Source: Jaenimonas drosophilae (lineage: Eukaryota > Euglenozoa > Kinetoplastea > Trypanosomatida > Trypanosomatidae). From it: a DNA stretch of 26,943 nucleotides. Positions 8,432 to 17,800 of the stretch are shown in pieces (within the stretch, counting starts at the first letter, position 1; every line of letters begins with the position of its first letter). The translations under genes and the position numbers were made by a program. The notes under the pieces are model-generated. The model saw nothing but the letters and a program-made list of their open reading frames with translations. It did no database searches and was not told where the DNA came from. The DNA is taken from NCBI GenBank assembly GCA_030849065.1, contig JASAON010001437.1:1-26943 (forward strand), read 5' to 3'.

Positions 8432-9751
8432 ATGGATGCACTTGAACAGGCATGTACCTTTATCCGCGATGGTGGAAAGGTCAAGCTGCGCGACACGTTT
8501 GAGCACCTTCGTCGGGCGAATGCGCGCTTGGTGACTCAATCTCGTGTGGAGCACCTTCATGAAGGAAACACGGTTGTCATTGGGCCTATCCGTGGCCATG
8601 CATCCGATTTTGCAAACTGTTTGCTTCTGAAGGTGATTCCAAACAAATTGGTGAAGAATGTAGTGCTTCTTGGAGATTATGTGGATGGTGCTCACTGCTC
8701 TGTGGAGGTGTTGCATATTCTCACACTGCTCCTTCTGCAAATGAAGAGGCGGGTTGTGGCGCTTGTGGGCAAGCATGAGCTACTCTATCCAGTACGGCCC
8801 AACCATTTTGGGTCGCTTCACAACGAAATTGTTATGCGAGCATCCCAGGAGCCATCTACGGGCCTTGGCGTGGAAGACTACGATAGTCTTGTCAAGGAGT
8901 TCTTCAGCCTCCTCCCTGTCAGCTGCGTGGTGCACCGCAAGTACTTGTGCGTATCGGGTGGCGTGGCGTCAACCCATCGCACCTTGTCTCAGATGGAAGC
9001 CGAGACGTCGCAGGAGGCTTTGAGAGAGTTTGTGCTCAACCGTCAGATGGACGAAGAGGAAGAGCGCATGGCTGAAGGGTGTGCCTTTGTTGCTTCACCC
9101 AACGATCTCGCGTTCCGGTATACATACAACGCCGCGTGCAACTTTATTAGCAGAAATCATCTTGTCATGATGATTGTCGGGATGGAGTATCACACCCACC
9201 GCCCTGACTACGATAGCTTTGCTCATCAGAACCACTACAAGGCGTCGATTTTCTTTCCAGGATACATTTTTGGCAGACTGCACCCTGATACGCACCTCCC
9301 TGCTGTGCTCGCTATCTTTTCCGCGCCGTACTTCTGTAGCGTAAACCACAATGACGCCTGTCTTGTGGAGATCGTTGAAGGAGAACTGCGTGTGGAGGAA
9401 CTCCAGGCGTATGCTGGCCGCCCACTGACGATGCCTGGCTTCCAAGATCATGCCTTTTCATGGTCACAGCCCATGCTGGAGCGGGCACTTCTCGAGATGG
9501 CAAGAGAGCTCATGTGTGGCCGCCTCGGAAAGCAGAGCGACGATGCGGAGGAACTGCACACGCTCACCACCACCGTCCGGGACTCCGCCGCTGTCCTGGA
9601 GGCAGAGGAGATGAAGCGGCGTGAAGCCATCGCGGTGACGAAAATGCGACGCATGTGTCAGCTACTCAAGTCGCATGGTTTGCCCTTGCCGAAACTTCCG
9701 ACCCTCCAGCAGCCAACAACACTGGCTGAGCCGGCGGAGGCACCTGTGTAG
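8432..9751 (+). CDS. PPP-family (PP1/PP2A/calcineurin fold) pseudophosphatase
   Basis: A 439-residue protein with all the landmark strands of the PPP Ser/Thr phosphatase fold, in order, but with most catalytic residues changed. Canonical GD.HG reads GPIRG at 51-55, so both metal ligands are lost. GDYVDRG reads GDYVDGA at 81-87, keeping the first Asp but losing the phosphate-binding Arg. GNHE reads GKHE at 113-116, losing the Asn. The HGG element reads SGG at 175-177. The RAHQ/RGHE element reads VGME. SAPNYC is kept as SAPYFC. By comparison with PP1, five of six metal ligands are gone. I infer a catalytically dead scaffold or substrate-binding protein. A C-terminal tail of about 100 residues is helical and charged (EEMKRREA...KMRR). 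An upstream ATG at 8237 would add 65 unconserved residues before the acceptor. Confidence 0.82.
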   Translation: MDALEQACTFIRDGGKVKLRDTFEHLRRANARLVTQSRVEHLHEGNTVVIGPIRGHASDFANCLLLKVIPNKLVKNVVLLGDYVDGAHCSVEVLHILTLLLLQMKRRVVALVGKHELLYPVRPNHFGSLHNEIVMRASQEPSTGLGVEDYDSLVKEFFSLLPVSCVVHRKYLCVSGGVASTHRTLSQMEAETSQEALREFVLNRQMDEEEERMAEGCAFVASPNDLAFRYTYNAACNFISRNHLVMMIVGMEYHTHRPDYDSFAHQNHYKASIFFPGYIFGRLHPDTHLPAVLAIFSAPYFCSVNHNDACLVEIVEGELRVEELQAYAGRPLTMPGFQDHAFSWSQPMLERALLEMARELMCGRLGKQSDDAEELHTLTTTVRDSAAVLEAEEMKRREAIAVTKMRRMCQLLKSHGLPLPKLPTLQQPTTLAEPAEAPV

Positions 9752-9886
9752 GAGCTCTCCATTAGCTCACTTTTTGCCCTCACCCACGCAAATGATTAGT
9801 CGCTGCCTTCGGCGCATTGAGATCATCAAGTGACTGAGGTCGCAACACATCTCATTTGCCTTTTTTAAAAAATCTCTTTGCGCACG

Positions 9887-9931
9887 CTCTTTTGCACCCC
9901 TTTCTCCCTTCTCTTCTGTGTATAATTGCAG
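9887..9931 (+). promoter_or_regulatory. Spliced-leader acceptor of the isochorismatase-like gene
   Basis: A T/C-rich tract precedes AG at 9930-9931; another AG is at 9985-9986. Both lie upstream of the first ATG at 9999 and downstream of the apparent open-frame start at 9918. Confidence 0.55.
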
Positions 9932-9998
9932 GCCTGAATCCCCCCAGCACCTGAGCCTTTCCAACCACTACACTCTCTCACCACAGCTCTGTATCATC

Positions 9999-10580
9999 AT
10001 GGCTTCTCGTCTCATCTCACACTACTCCAAGAGCCGCACGGCTTTCTTGTGTGTGGATATCCAAACCCCCTTTCGCCGTCAGGTGGCCAACTTTGATGCC
10101 TGCGTCTTCGTTGCAAACCGCTTTGCTGCAGTGCATCAGCTGATTCCGGAGCATACCTCCTACATCGTCACAGAGCAGTACCCAAAGGGTCTGGGTAAGA
10201 CCGATCCTGCAGTGAAGATCCCAAGCTCTGCGGCCGTATACTCCAAGCTCAAGTACAGTTGCCTGATTCCAGAAGTGGAGAGTGCCCTGCAATCCTGCGA
10301 CAACGTGGTTCTCTTCGGCGTTGAGGGCCACGTGTGCGTCATGCAAACGGCCTCCGAGCTCTTGGACTCCAACAAGCACGTGTTTCTCGCGGTGGATGGC
10401 ATTGGAAGCCGCAACAGTACTGACTTGAAGACCGCCCTCAAGGAGATGGCGCGTTGGGGCCCGCAACTCACACTCACCACGTCTGAATCTCTGCTCTTCC
10501 AAATGATGCGCGGGGCCGATGACAAGATCTTCAAGGATGTGCTGAAGCTGGTGGTGACCCAGCCACCGCCACCAAAGTAA
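9999..10580 (+). CDS. Isochorismatase-like cysteine hydrolase (ISOC1/ISOC2 type)
   Basis: A 193-residue single-domain protein of the isochorismatase-like hydrolase family. The catalytic triad is visible: Asp20 (FLCVDIQ), Lys85 (LKYSC) and Cys113 (GVEGHVCV). The segment TEQYPKGLGKTDP is characteristic of the eukaryotic ISOC1/ISOC2 branch, as is TTSESLLFQMM towards the end. A related kinetoplastid protein has been described as a mitochondrion-associated ribonuclease (MAR1); whether this is its orthologue cannot be decided here. The N-terminus (MASRLISHYSKSR) is basic and could be a weak mitochondrial presequence. The physiological substrate is unknown for this branch. The first ATG after the acceptor was chosen; the open frame extends 27 codons further upstream but without family similarity. 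Confidence 0.9.
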   Translation: MASRLISHYSKSRTAFLCVDIQTPFRRQVANFDACVFVANRFAAVHQLIPEHTSYIVTEQYPKGLGKTDPAVKIPSSAAVYSKLKYSCLIPEVESALQSCDNVVLFGVEGHVCVMQTASELLDSNKHVFLAVDGIGSRNSTDLKTALKEMARWGPQLTLTTSESLLFQMMRGADDKIFKDVLKLVVTQPPPPK

Positions 10581-11246
10581 AGTGTAGGTGGTATAAATCC
10601 TTCTTTCCAACATGGATTCATACCATCATCACGTGAAAATTCAACGGACGAGTGAATGCACCTACCTATACGTACGTGTGGCTACTCTCCTCCGTGTGGG
10701 ACGTGGGCATCCTTATATCGTCTTCCCTTCCCCCAAAAAACACTCCAGGCCGCGACAGGGCCTCCATGTGCGTGGAGCAGGTGAGAAGATGGCCTGCACA
10801 TCACTAGCCCAACTTCTTATATCCTTAATCTGCTCTTCACCTCTCCATCTTCGGGAGAGTGAGGGCGTGGATGAGCGCACTCCTCTCGGAGACATCATCG
10901 TGTGCGTGCGTTGTGAGACCAGATCATAGTGGGCGTATTCAGCCTCCTGTCATCGGGTCTGCGTACTCACACCCACACCCACACATGAAGTGTGTAGGAA
11001 GTGCTAGTTACCTTCTTTTTTCGTCACTGTGTGTTGCTGAGTTTTTTCTTGGTACTTTCATGATCCGGCAGGACCTCTTTTTCCTCCCTACTCATCGACC
11101 TCATCTGAATCTGAACGAAACACAGCCATGTGGTTTTGGTTGAGGCAGGAAGAAGCCTGGTGAGTTGTTTCACCCATCATTTACTTTTCTCCATTTGGTT
11201 GATCATGAACGTAGGCAAATAAATCCAAACAGACAGGTGCAAACCA
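10581..11246 (+). other. Non-coding interval between the isochorismatase-like gene and the next candidate gene
   Basis: This stretch is longer than the usual gap in the array. Its open frames (for example 10612-10929 and 10859-11143) have no recognisable domain and implausible composition. It contains a short CCCACA-type run near 10970-10986 and, at the right end, the splice acceptor of the next candidate gene. I see nothing else in it. Confidence 0.5.
11165..11214 (+). promoter_or_regulatory. Spliced-leader acceptor of the small membrane-protein candidate
   Basis: A T/C-rich stretch is followed by AG at 11213-11214, with the first ATG at 11247. Confidence 0.45.
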
Positions 11247-11621
11247 ATGGAATTTGCCACGGGGTGGAGCCCCCTTCCCAAGATGCATGCCCCCAGCCAC
11301 ACAAGTGCAACAACACCACCATGCTGCGATGCAGGTGAGGTGGACCAGACCTCAGAGCGCATGCTGCTCAACCTCTTGGCGGAGATCTTCAGCGGCCAAG
11401 AGAAAGTAGCCCGATGTAGGTTGCGTGGCCTACCCACCTCAGCCTCTCCCACCAGGCTAAAGATGCCACCCGCAAGACAAGAAACACTCTCGTCTATGTG
11501 TTGTGATACGATATCCCGCACTGTTGTTCTCTTTGCCATGTGCGTGTTGGTATTGATGGCTGCAGTTGCCGCATCCTCTCCCGAAAACCTCTACAACACA
11601 TCGTCTCTACAGGTGTCGTAG
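11247..11621 (+). CDS. Candidate small single-pass membrane protein (124 aa)
   Basis: I do not recognise this product. It has 124 residues, with a polar Pro/Ser/Thr/Cys-rich N-terminus, a short amphipathic helix (ERMLLNLLAEIFSGQEKVAR, about 37-56) and one hydrophobic segment near the C-terminus (TVVLFAMCVLVLMAAVAASS, about 91-110). The topology would suit a tail-anchored protein. Support for reality: its ATG is the first after a good splice acceptor, and the central codons show the GC-ending preference of the neighbouring genes. Against it: no known domain and small size. An opposite-strand open frame of 120 codons overlaps it and looks like a shadow. Confidence 0.5.
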   Translation: MEFATGWSPLPKMHAPSHTSATTPPCCDAGEVDQTSERMLLNLLAEIFSGQEKVARCRLRGLPTSASPTRLKMPPARQETLSSMCCDTISRTVVLFAMCVLVLMAAVAASSPENLYNTSSLQVS

Positions 11622-11747
11622 CCTCACTCACCACCACTTCTGCTCACTTTCTTTTCTGCTGAAGAACAGAGTTATTCTGAGGCACACGATGCAAGCACAT
11701 CAAAGATGGAAGCCTCAAACTCCATGCTTCACTACCCAATACTCATC

Positions 11748-11804
11748 ATCATCATCATCTTCTTCTTCTTCTTCTTCTTCTTCTTTTCTTCTTCTTGTTT
11801 CCAG
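11748..11804 (+). promoter_or_regulatory. (TCATC)/(TTC)n pyrimidine tract and spliced-leader acceptor
   Basis: A run of ATC then TTC triplets ends in TTTCCAG, with AG at 11803-11804. Because TTC repeats stay in frame, the open frame beginning at 11706 falsely suggests a poly-Ile/poly-Phe membrane segment. The first ATG after the AG is 11886. Confidence 0.7.
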
Positions 11805-11885
11805 AAGGAGTTCCAGACAACTCGCTTCGTTGGATTCATTTGTGTGGTCTACACCCTGGTTGGATATCACACGCAGGTGCGACGA

Positions 11886-12506
11886 ATGCAGTACGTCCTT
11901 CCCTACACCACCAACTCGGAGCTCATGGTGGGATGTGAGAAGATGAAGCTCATCAACCCCAACTCTGTGGCGGCAACAGGGCCATTCGTGAATCGCCGCG
12001 AATCGCAGCTGGTGCAGGGCGGTCTGCTGCATCACTGGGATTTTGACGCCGCCCAGGCCTTCCTCTCCACCTCCAACGCGGGGGTTGAAACGTGGAGTAT
12101 GCGCTGGTCGGATGGCGAGGCACACTGGGAACGGCAGGTGCATGGCTGCAGCACGCCAGAGGAGGTGGAGGCGCTGCTTCCGGCCAAGTGGATTGGATAC
12201 CGCGCAGAGAGTGATGTGGATGAGACGTTGGCGAGGGTCTGCAACCTCTGCACCGCCCTGGTGGATCGTTTTGTGCAGCTCTCCACGGGTGATCATGCCA
12301 ACACCTCCACCGCCAAGTGGCGCCAACGCCAGGCGCTCTATGAGCGCTTGGGGGCAGTGATGGAGCTGCTGGAGGCATCCATTGGCGAGGCCATTCCCAT
12401 TCTGCGTCTGAAGGACGCTGAGTTTGTGCGCCAATGTTGGTCGCAGCTTCTTGAAGAGGAGCGCAATGAAATGGTGGCAGCGCTAGGGCATGATCCAGTG
12501 ATGTAG
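11886..12506 (+). CDS. Hypothetical protein, 206 aa, no recognised domain
   Basis: Unrecognised soluble protein. It begins MQYVLPYTTNSELMVG. A segment around residues 45-75 is rich in Trp and acidic residues (HHWDFDAAQAFL, WSMRWSDGEAHWE), and the C-terminal half is predicted to be helical, with AR.CNLCTALVDRF and a leucine-rich LYERLGAVMELLEASI helix. No signal peptide or membrane segment exists once the start is placed after the acceptor; the apparent N-terminal hydrophobic run comes from the pyrimidine tract. Codon use agrees with the flanking genes, so I consider it a real gene. The pattern of N-terminal strands followed by helices does not lead me to a family. Confidence 0.72.
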   Translation: MQYVLPYTTNSELMVGCEKMKLINPNSVAATGPFVNRRESQLVQGGLLHHWDFDAAQAFLSTSNAGVETWSMRWSDGEAHWERQVHGCSTPEEVEALLPAKWIGYRAESDVDETLARVCNLCTALVDRFVQLSTGDHANTSTAKWRQRQALYERLGAVMELLEASIGEAIPILRLKDAEFVRQCWSQLLEEERNEMVAALGHDPVM

Positions 12507-12890
12507 ATGGAAGAAGCACCTCTTTGTTCGTGGAGGTGTAGTTGGTGCGTACGCACCAAGACACTTGTAACATCACTTCCTTCACTGCGGGCCCACACAA
12601 GAGATGTTGGTGTTCGTTTCTTGCTAGATCTCCATTAGATGTCTGTTTCTTGTGCCGAGCACATTCAATGATATCATGTTTTCCGTGGAGTACGCGACAT
12701 ACCAACTGTGAAGAGGTGTGGCGTATCTCCACCATCATGTGTCTGACTGTTGCTCGTTTAATCTCTCTCTTGTTCTTTTTTTTTTCTTCTTTACATCTAT
12801 GCAACAATGTATCGTTGGTGTGCTATCATGTGTAGGTCGCTCCTCAGCCATCACAGTTTATTCACTGTATTCGTTGAAGCAGACGTGTGG
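12507..12890 (+). other. Intergenic region with trans-splicing signal
   Basis: Contains the 3' UTR of the 206-residue orphan and the leader of the next gene. A strong pyrimidine tract (12755-12797, including a T run near 12777-12785) is followed by AG at 12834-12835. ATGs at 12807 and 12828 lie upstream of this AG and so would not be in the mature mRNA. No gene seen. Confidence 0.6.
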
Positions 12891-14618
12891 ATGCTGAGGC
12901 TGTGCAAGCGCCACAGTGCGCTGCGGCAATTGGCCCTCACACGAGGAAGCAGCTTTCAGAGCGAGCGTCATCCGCCGCGACAACCATTCAATAGGCTCAT
13001 GCAGCCGGAGGGATCTGTGTGGAGCTCACTCCTTTCATCCAGCGATGCGCAGCTCATTGATGTGTGTGTGAGCCACGTTTGTAAAGGCCGCTACCACGTT
13101 TTCATTGGCCACCTCTCCGCCCATCCACGAGCTCGGCAGGTCTTCACCAGTGTTGTTGGCAGGCTCGTGTCGGAGTACCCGCCGCTACGAGCCATGGATC
13201 ATCTCACTGGTTTAGCATCCTTTTTTGATAGCTCCGATGTGGAGCTATCCTTTGACGAGCCACGCCGTACAGACCACCAACAGGTGTTGTGTTGCGGTGA
13301 TGGCAGCAGCACCAACAATACCATCGAAGCTATCTTTGTGGAGCGGTCCTGCCACGCTGATGCGGGTGCCATGAGCTGGATTGCCGCAGCACATGTTTGT
13401 ACGCAGCAACAAAAGAAGCCACGCGCCGCTCCACATGCTCCATCGTTGAGCCAAACCGCACCCGAGGTGGAGCAAGAGAAGCAGCCTCGGGAGGATGGGC
13501 GTGTGTATCATGGCCTCCTCCACCACCTCCGCCAGCATCCTCGCCACATTCCCACACTTCTTGGCTCGCTCGTGGAGGTCAGCGACGGAAGCCGCGACGC
13601 ATGCAATGATGTGATTGGCCTTCTCTATGCCTCCATGGATAAAAATGTGTTCGTTTCACCACAAGACGTGCTCCGCATTTTGCATCTCCTCCAAGATGGC
13701 AATCATCATCGTCTCCTCCTGCTCGTCTGGCGTCGCGTCGAGCACACCTCCGTGCGATTTGATGTGGAGGCACAATCTGTGGTGATGTGTGCTGCCATGC
13801 AGCTTGGCCAAGTTGGCAGAGCCATCGCCTCAGTGGAGGATCTGCGCCACGAACGTTGTGTGCCAACCGTGAAGGACCAGCGCGCCTTTCTTCTCTTTCT
13901 AGCGACGAGCTCCTACTCTGCTACAGTGGTGGATGTGTGGCGCTATGCCGAGCGGTTGATGCATACGTGGCATGGTGGCACGTGCGCATTGTGGCGCAGT
14001 GAGCTTCTCCATCCTGTTGGCCGTGCCGTGTTGCAATTGGCGGCCCGCTGTGGGGCGGTGAATGGTGTGTGGAGGATGTTGATGGAGGCGAGCTCATCTA
14101 CGCACATGATAGATGCCACCTCTGCGGAGGTGTACGCACAGTTGCTCATGGGCTCCTCTGAGGTTTGCAATGTTGTGTGCGCGAGTGCCGAACACGCCAT
14201 GGCATCGGAGTCGTTGTTGCGCCTCTTCGTTGAGCTTCCGGCACACTACATGCAGCAACATGGAGAAGAAGTTGAGCTGGAACACCGCATGGATGTCCTG
14301 CGGGCAATGGCGTGTGTTGTGGGGCATGTGGAGATGATGAGGTGCGGGGAAGATTGCAGGGATGCTTCAGAGGCCGTTGTGTGGTGGGAACGAGGGGGTG
14401 GACGTGAGCGATGGCGGCGTGTTGTTGCTCAAAATGCACCAACTGACGCTGAGCTGGTGGAGATGTGCTCCGCTGTGGCAGATCAGCCGCAGGTGGTGCC
14501 ATCCAAGAAGCTGGCACAGGTTCATGCGTTGGCTGCACTACTCTCACGCAGGGCACCGGCACAGGTGGTAGAGTGGCTGGAGCTTCTTGTGGAGGTGGAG
14601 CAGATCAACGTGTTGTGA
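12891..14618 (+). CDS. Helical-repeat protein, possibly PPR-like and mitochondrial
   Basis: A 575-residue, mostly alpha-helical protein. The N-terminus (MLRLCKRHSALRQLALTRGSS) is rich in Arg, Leu and Ser with no acidic residues, as in a mitochondrial presequence. Around residues 291-337 two adjacent helices with the spacing of a pentatricopeptide repeat occur (VVMCAAMQLGQVGRAIA, then a PTVKDQRAFLLFL start of a next unit), and residues 390-435 look similar (LQLAARCGAVNGVWRML). A low-complexity Pro/Gln-rich stretch lies near 190-215. Kinetoplastids use many PPR proteins in mitochondrial RNA stability, editing and ribosomes. Repeats here are too degenerate for me to count, so the assignment is tentative. 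The start is the first ATG after the acceptor, dropping 28 residues of the longer open frame. Confidence 0.55.
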   Translation: MLRLCKRHSALRQLALTRGSSFQSERHPPRQPFNRLMQPEGSVWSSLLSSSDAQLIDVCVSHVCKGRYHVFIGHLSAHPRARQVFTSVVGRLVSEYPPLRAMDHLTGLASFFDSSDVELSFDEPRRTDHQQVLCCGDGSSTNNTIEAIFVERSCHADAGAMSWIAAAHVCTQQQKKPRAAPHAPSLSQTAPEVEQEKQPREDGRVYHGLLHHLRQHPRHIPTLLGSLVEVSDGSRDACNDVIGLLYASMDKNVFVSPQDVLRILHLLQDGNHHRLLLLVWRRVEHTSVRFDVEAQSVVMCAAMQLGQVGRAIASVEDLRHERCVPTVKDQRAFLLFLATSSYSATVVDVWRYAERLMHTWHGGTCALWRSELLHPVGRAVLQLAARCGAVNGVWRMLMEASSSTHMIDATSAEVYAQLLMGSSEVCNVVCASAEHAMASESLLRLFVELPAHYMQQHGEEVELEHRMDVLRAMACVVGHVEMMRCGEDCRDASEAVVWWERGGGRERWRRVVAQNAPTDAELVEMCSAVADQPQVVPSKKLAQVHALAALLSRRAPAQVVEWLELLVEVEQINVL

Positions 14619-14726
14619 TGGATGAAAACATCATCGTCAGGTGCTCACAGAGAGATGATGATGGTGTGGTGCATCGCAAAGTGCATGATGATGGGTGTGC
14701 TTGCGCAATGACGCATCCAACCAAGA

Positions 14727-14780
14727 GCAAGTATCTTCTTCTTTTTTTCCCCCTCTTCTCTCTACACTCCTTCTTCACAG
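14727..14780 (+). promoter_or_regulatory. Spliced-leader acceptor of the DNA ligase gene
   Basis: A 50-base pyrimidine tract ends in CACAG, with AG at 14779-14780. The first ATG is 14836; the open frame continues upstream to a GTG at 14695 only by chance. Confidence 0.7.
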
Positions 14781-14835
14781 CCAACTATCTCATTGGCGAA
14801 CGGCACGCACAACACAGTTTGGTTGGTACCACCAC

Positions 14836-17800
14836 ATGGCTGCTGATGTTCCGCTTAAGCACTTTGGCCTCTTGTGCGCTCAGATCACCGGAGAGCCATC
14901 CTTGACCATCAAGGAAGAGATTGTGTCTGGCTTCGTCCTTCGCTACACCGGTGATGTTGGTTTATTGATGAAGTTGTTGTTGCCAAAGTACGCGGGCCGT
15001 GTCTTCTACCTCCAGGAGAAGCAGCTCGTACACATCTTGGCCATCGTCTTGATGGTGGAGGAGCCAAAATTGTGGGCGTCGTGGAACAGCACGGGATGCA
15101 TCGCCGAGACGGCCCTGCGCTTCTTCACACCAACCACCTCTATGGATAGAGATGGTTGGTGTGGCATGAGCATGAGTGCCTTTGACCACTTCCTCGATGA
15201 GCTCGCCGCGGCATCGACGGAGATGAGCCGCGTCGAGGTGCTCCAACGTTTTGTGGCACAGAGCTGCACCCACGCACTGTACTTGTTGTTGCGGGAGGTG
15301 AAGATGGATTTACGTCTCGGGGCGGGTCTGCGTGTGGTGCTCGGTGGCCTTCATCCAAGCGCCTACTCCATCTTCCAGCACTCTGCCGATGTGCAGGTTG
15401 TGGTGCAGAGGGTTCTTGATCTCAGACAACAACAACAACAAGAGCAACAACAGCAACCTAGTGTGGGGAGGAAGAGCCCCTCCATCGGTGCAGTACGTGC
15501 ATCGCCGTGGTCTCCGCCCACACGCCCATCTCCGCCACTCGACGATTCGCATGCTTCTTCATCCACTGCCATCATCGCCCACACACCATCATCATCAGCA
15601 GCAACATCTCATGTACGTTTAGGCACGCCCATCGCACCGATGCTCGCTGCTCCAGCTCGCTCCATCGATGTTATCCTGGCCAAATGCCCCAACGGCCTCT
15701 ACTCAGAAGTTAAGTACGATGGCGAGCGTGTGCAGATTCATCGACGTGGTGATGAGCTCTTCTTCTTCGCTCGCTCTCTCAAGCCGATGCGTCCAGATAA
15801 GTACGCCGGCCTGGAGGCACCGCTGCTTCAGGCCCTCCGCGCGCAGGATTGTATCTTGGATGGAGAGCTACTCCTCGTTGATCGCAGAACATCACTTCCC
15901 CTTCCCTTTGGCACACTCGGCAAACACAAGAAGACGATGTACGCCGATGCTTGCACCTGCATCTTCCTCTTTGATCTCCTCCACCTCAATGGCCAATCAT
16001 TGCTGCAACAGCCGCTGCGTCAACGTCGCGCGCACATGAAGTCGGTGGTGCGCGAGGTAGAGCACCGTGTTGCGTTTAGCGAGCTGTGCGTGGTGGATGG
16101 TGAGGTGGCACAGCGTCGCCACATCTTGCTCCAACACTTTCATCGCGCGATGGCAGAAGGTCTTGAAGGGCTGGTGCTGAAGGATGTGGAGGGCCACTAC
16201 GAACCTCGCGCACGACATTGGCTCAAGTTGAAGAAGGACTACGTCGATGGCCTGGCGGATGGGGCAGATTTGCTCGTGCTCGGCGCGTGGTACGGCAGCG
16301 GAAACAAGGGCGGGCAGCTCTCAACATTCTTGATGGGCTGCGTTGATGATGATGGTGATGGTGGTGTTGGTGGTGCATCTCGGTACAAGACGGTGTGCCG
16401 CGTTGGCAACGGCCTCAATGATGCTGCTATTCGTGTATTGTCGCTGAAGTATCAGAAGACGATGCGCGCACGTACAGCGGGAGCCGGCGCTCCATCGTGG
16501 ATAGATTGTCATGCCTCGCACCTCCCCGACGTGTGGCTCATCAACCCGCGCGACGCCGATGTGATGGAGGTTATTGGCGCAGAGCTCACCACCTCCACAA
16601 CACACACAAGCGGGATGAGCATACGTTTTCCACGCATCTTGCGTGTGCGGAGCGACAAGGATGTGGCGAGTGGTACCACACTTGGTGAGCTCCTCCGCCT
16701 CTATCGCACCTCCAAGGAGAGTGGCGCCGTGCAGCTCAACCTCATGGATGGAGCCAGTCTTCTTTGTGGTGGTGGCGAGGAATGTGAAGAAGAAGGTGGA
16801 ACAAACCAACGATCGATGCCACCACCACCACCACCAACAACAACTTTACGTGGTGCGTCGAGCTCGCGAAGTCCTCCACGTGCCATGTCGGCACCCACCG
16901 AACCTCCCCCATCATCTCGACTACCAATACCAACATCATCTGCAACAACAACAACAACAACAACAACATCTTCATCATCATCGCTGGTGCGCTATGTTGA
17001 ACGTGGAGATGCCACCCAACCCAGCACACCACCGGAGGAGCCCATGCTGATGGCGCACTGTGTGGCGGTGGGCATGTTATGGTCTACGCGTGGCGTGATG
17101 GGCCGCATTCATCATGTTTGTGGCCCAACAGCGGAGCAGGCGTACGCACAGTCGGTGCAGGATGGGGTGCCTCTCGGTGAGGTGGTGGTCTGTGAGCTAA
17201 AACCGCCGCCTCCGCATCGACGCGGCGCCGTCTTCATCGCCACGATGATGGCGCAACATGCGGCAAACTCTGGCGGCGGTGGCATCCCGCAGGTGGATGA
17301 TGATGCGCTGCGATCCTGCCTGGAACACTGCGTGCGCTTTGCCAAGCAACATCACGCAAGTATTCATCTTGTGCAGCCCGTGGAGGCATCTCTCCGCTCG
17401 CCGTGGAGGTGCCACCACGATGTGATTGTGGCGCTCAGCCACAAGATGCAGGTGCCGGTCTGGATCTACGGCCATGCACCTCCACCGCTTCCGTCGCATA
17501 TACGCAATAACGTTGTCCCACTACTACCACCACCACCACCACCACCTCTTCCTGCCGCTGCTCCTGCCTCTGATGTTGTACGGGACCTAAGACAAACAAC
17601 ACGAGATGATGCGCACATGAGATCTACACACGCTGTTGCATCTCTGCGCCATTCTTTGCTCCATCGTTGCCACGCGCAGCTTGTGGTGCCGCCATCGTCA
17701 TCGTCATCATCATCATCATCATCATCGGAGAGTGTGGAGGCTCTTCAGGTGATGATGGAGCTCCACGGTGCAAACGTACTTCACGTTGGCGAGCACCTCG

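Noticed and set aside
10612..11143. Open frames of 105 and 94 codons after the isochorismatase-like gene
   Set aside because: Composition unlike protein, no domains, and they overlap each other in different frames.
11953..12807. 284-codon minus-strand open frame
   Set aside because: Overlaps the 206-residue plus-strand gene and its 3' region; His/Pro/Arg-rich low-complexity product, and the strand is against the array.
14695..14835. Extra 47 N-terminal residues on the ligase from a GTG codon
   Set aside because: The stretch contains the pyrimidine tract and splice acceptor, and GTG starts are not expected in nuclear genes.
16942..17729. Possible CRISPR-like or transposon repeats
   Set aside because: These are simple in-frame trinucleotide runs within one coding sequence, without spacers or terminal repeats.
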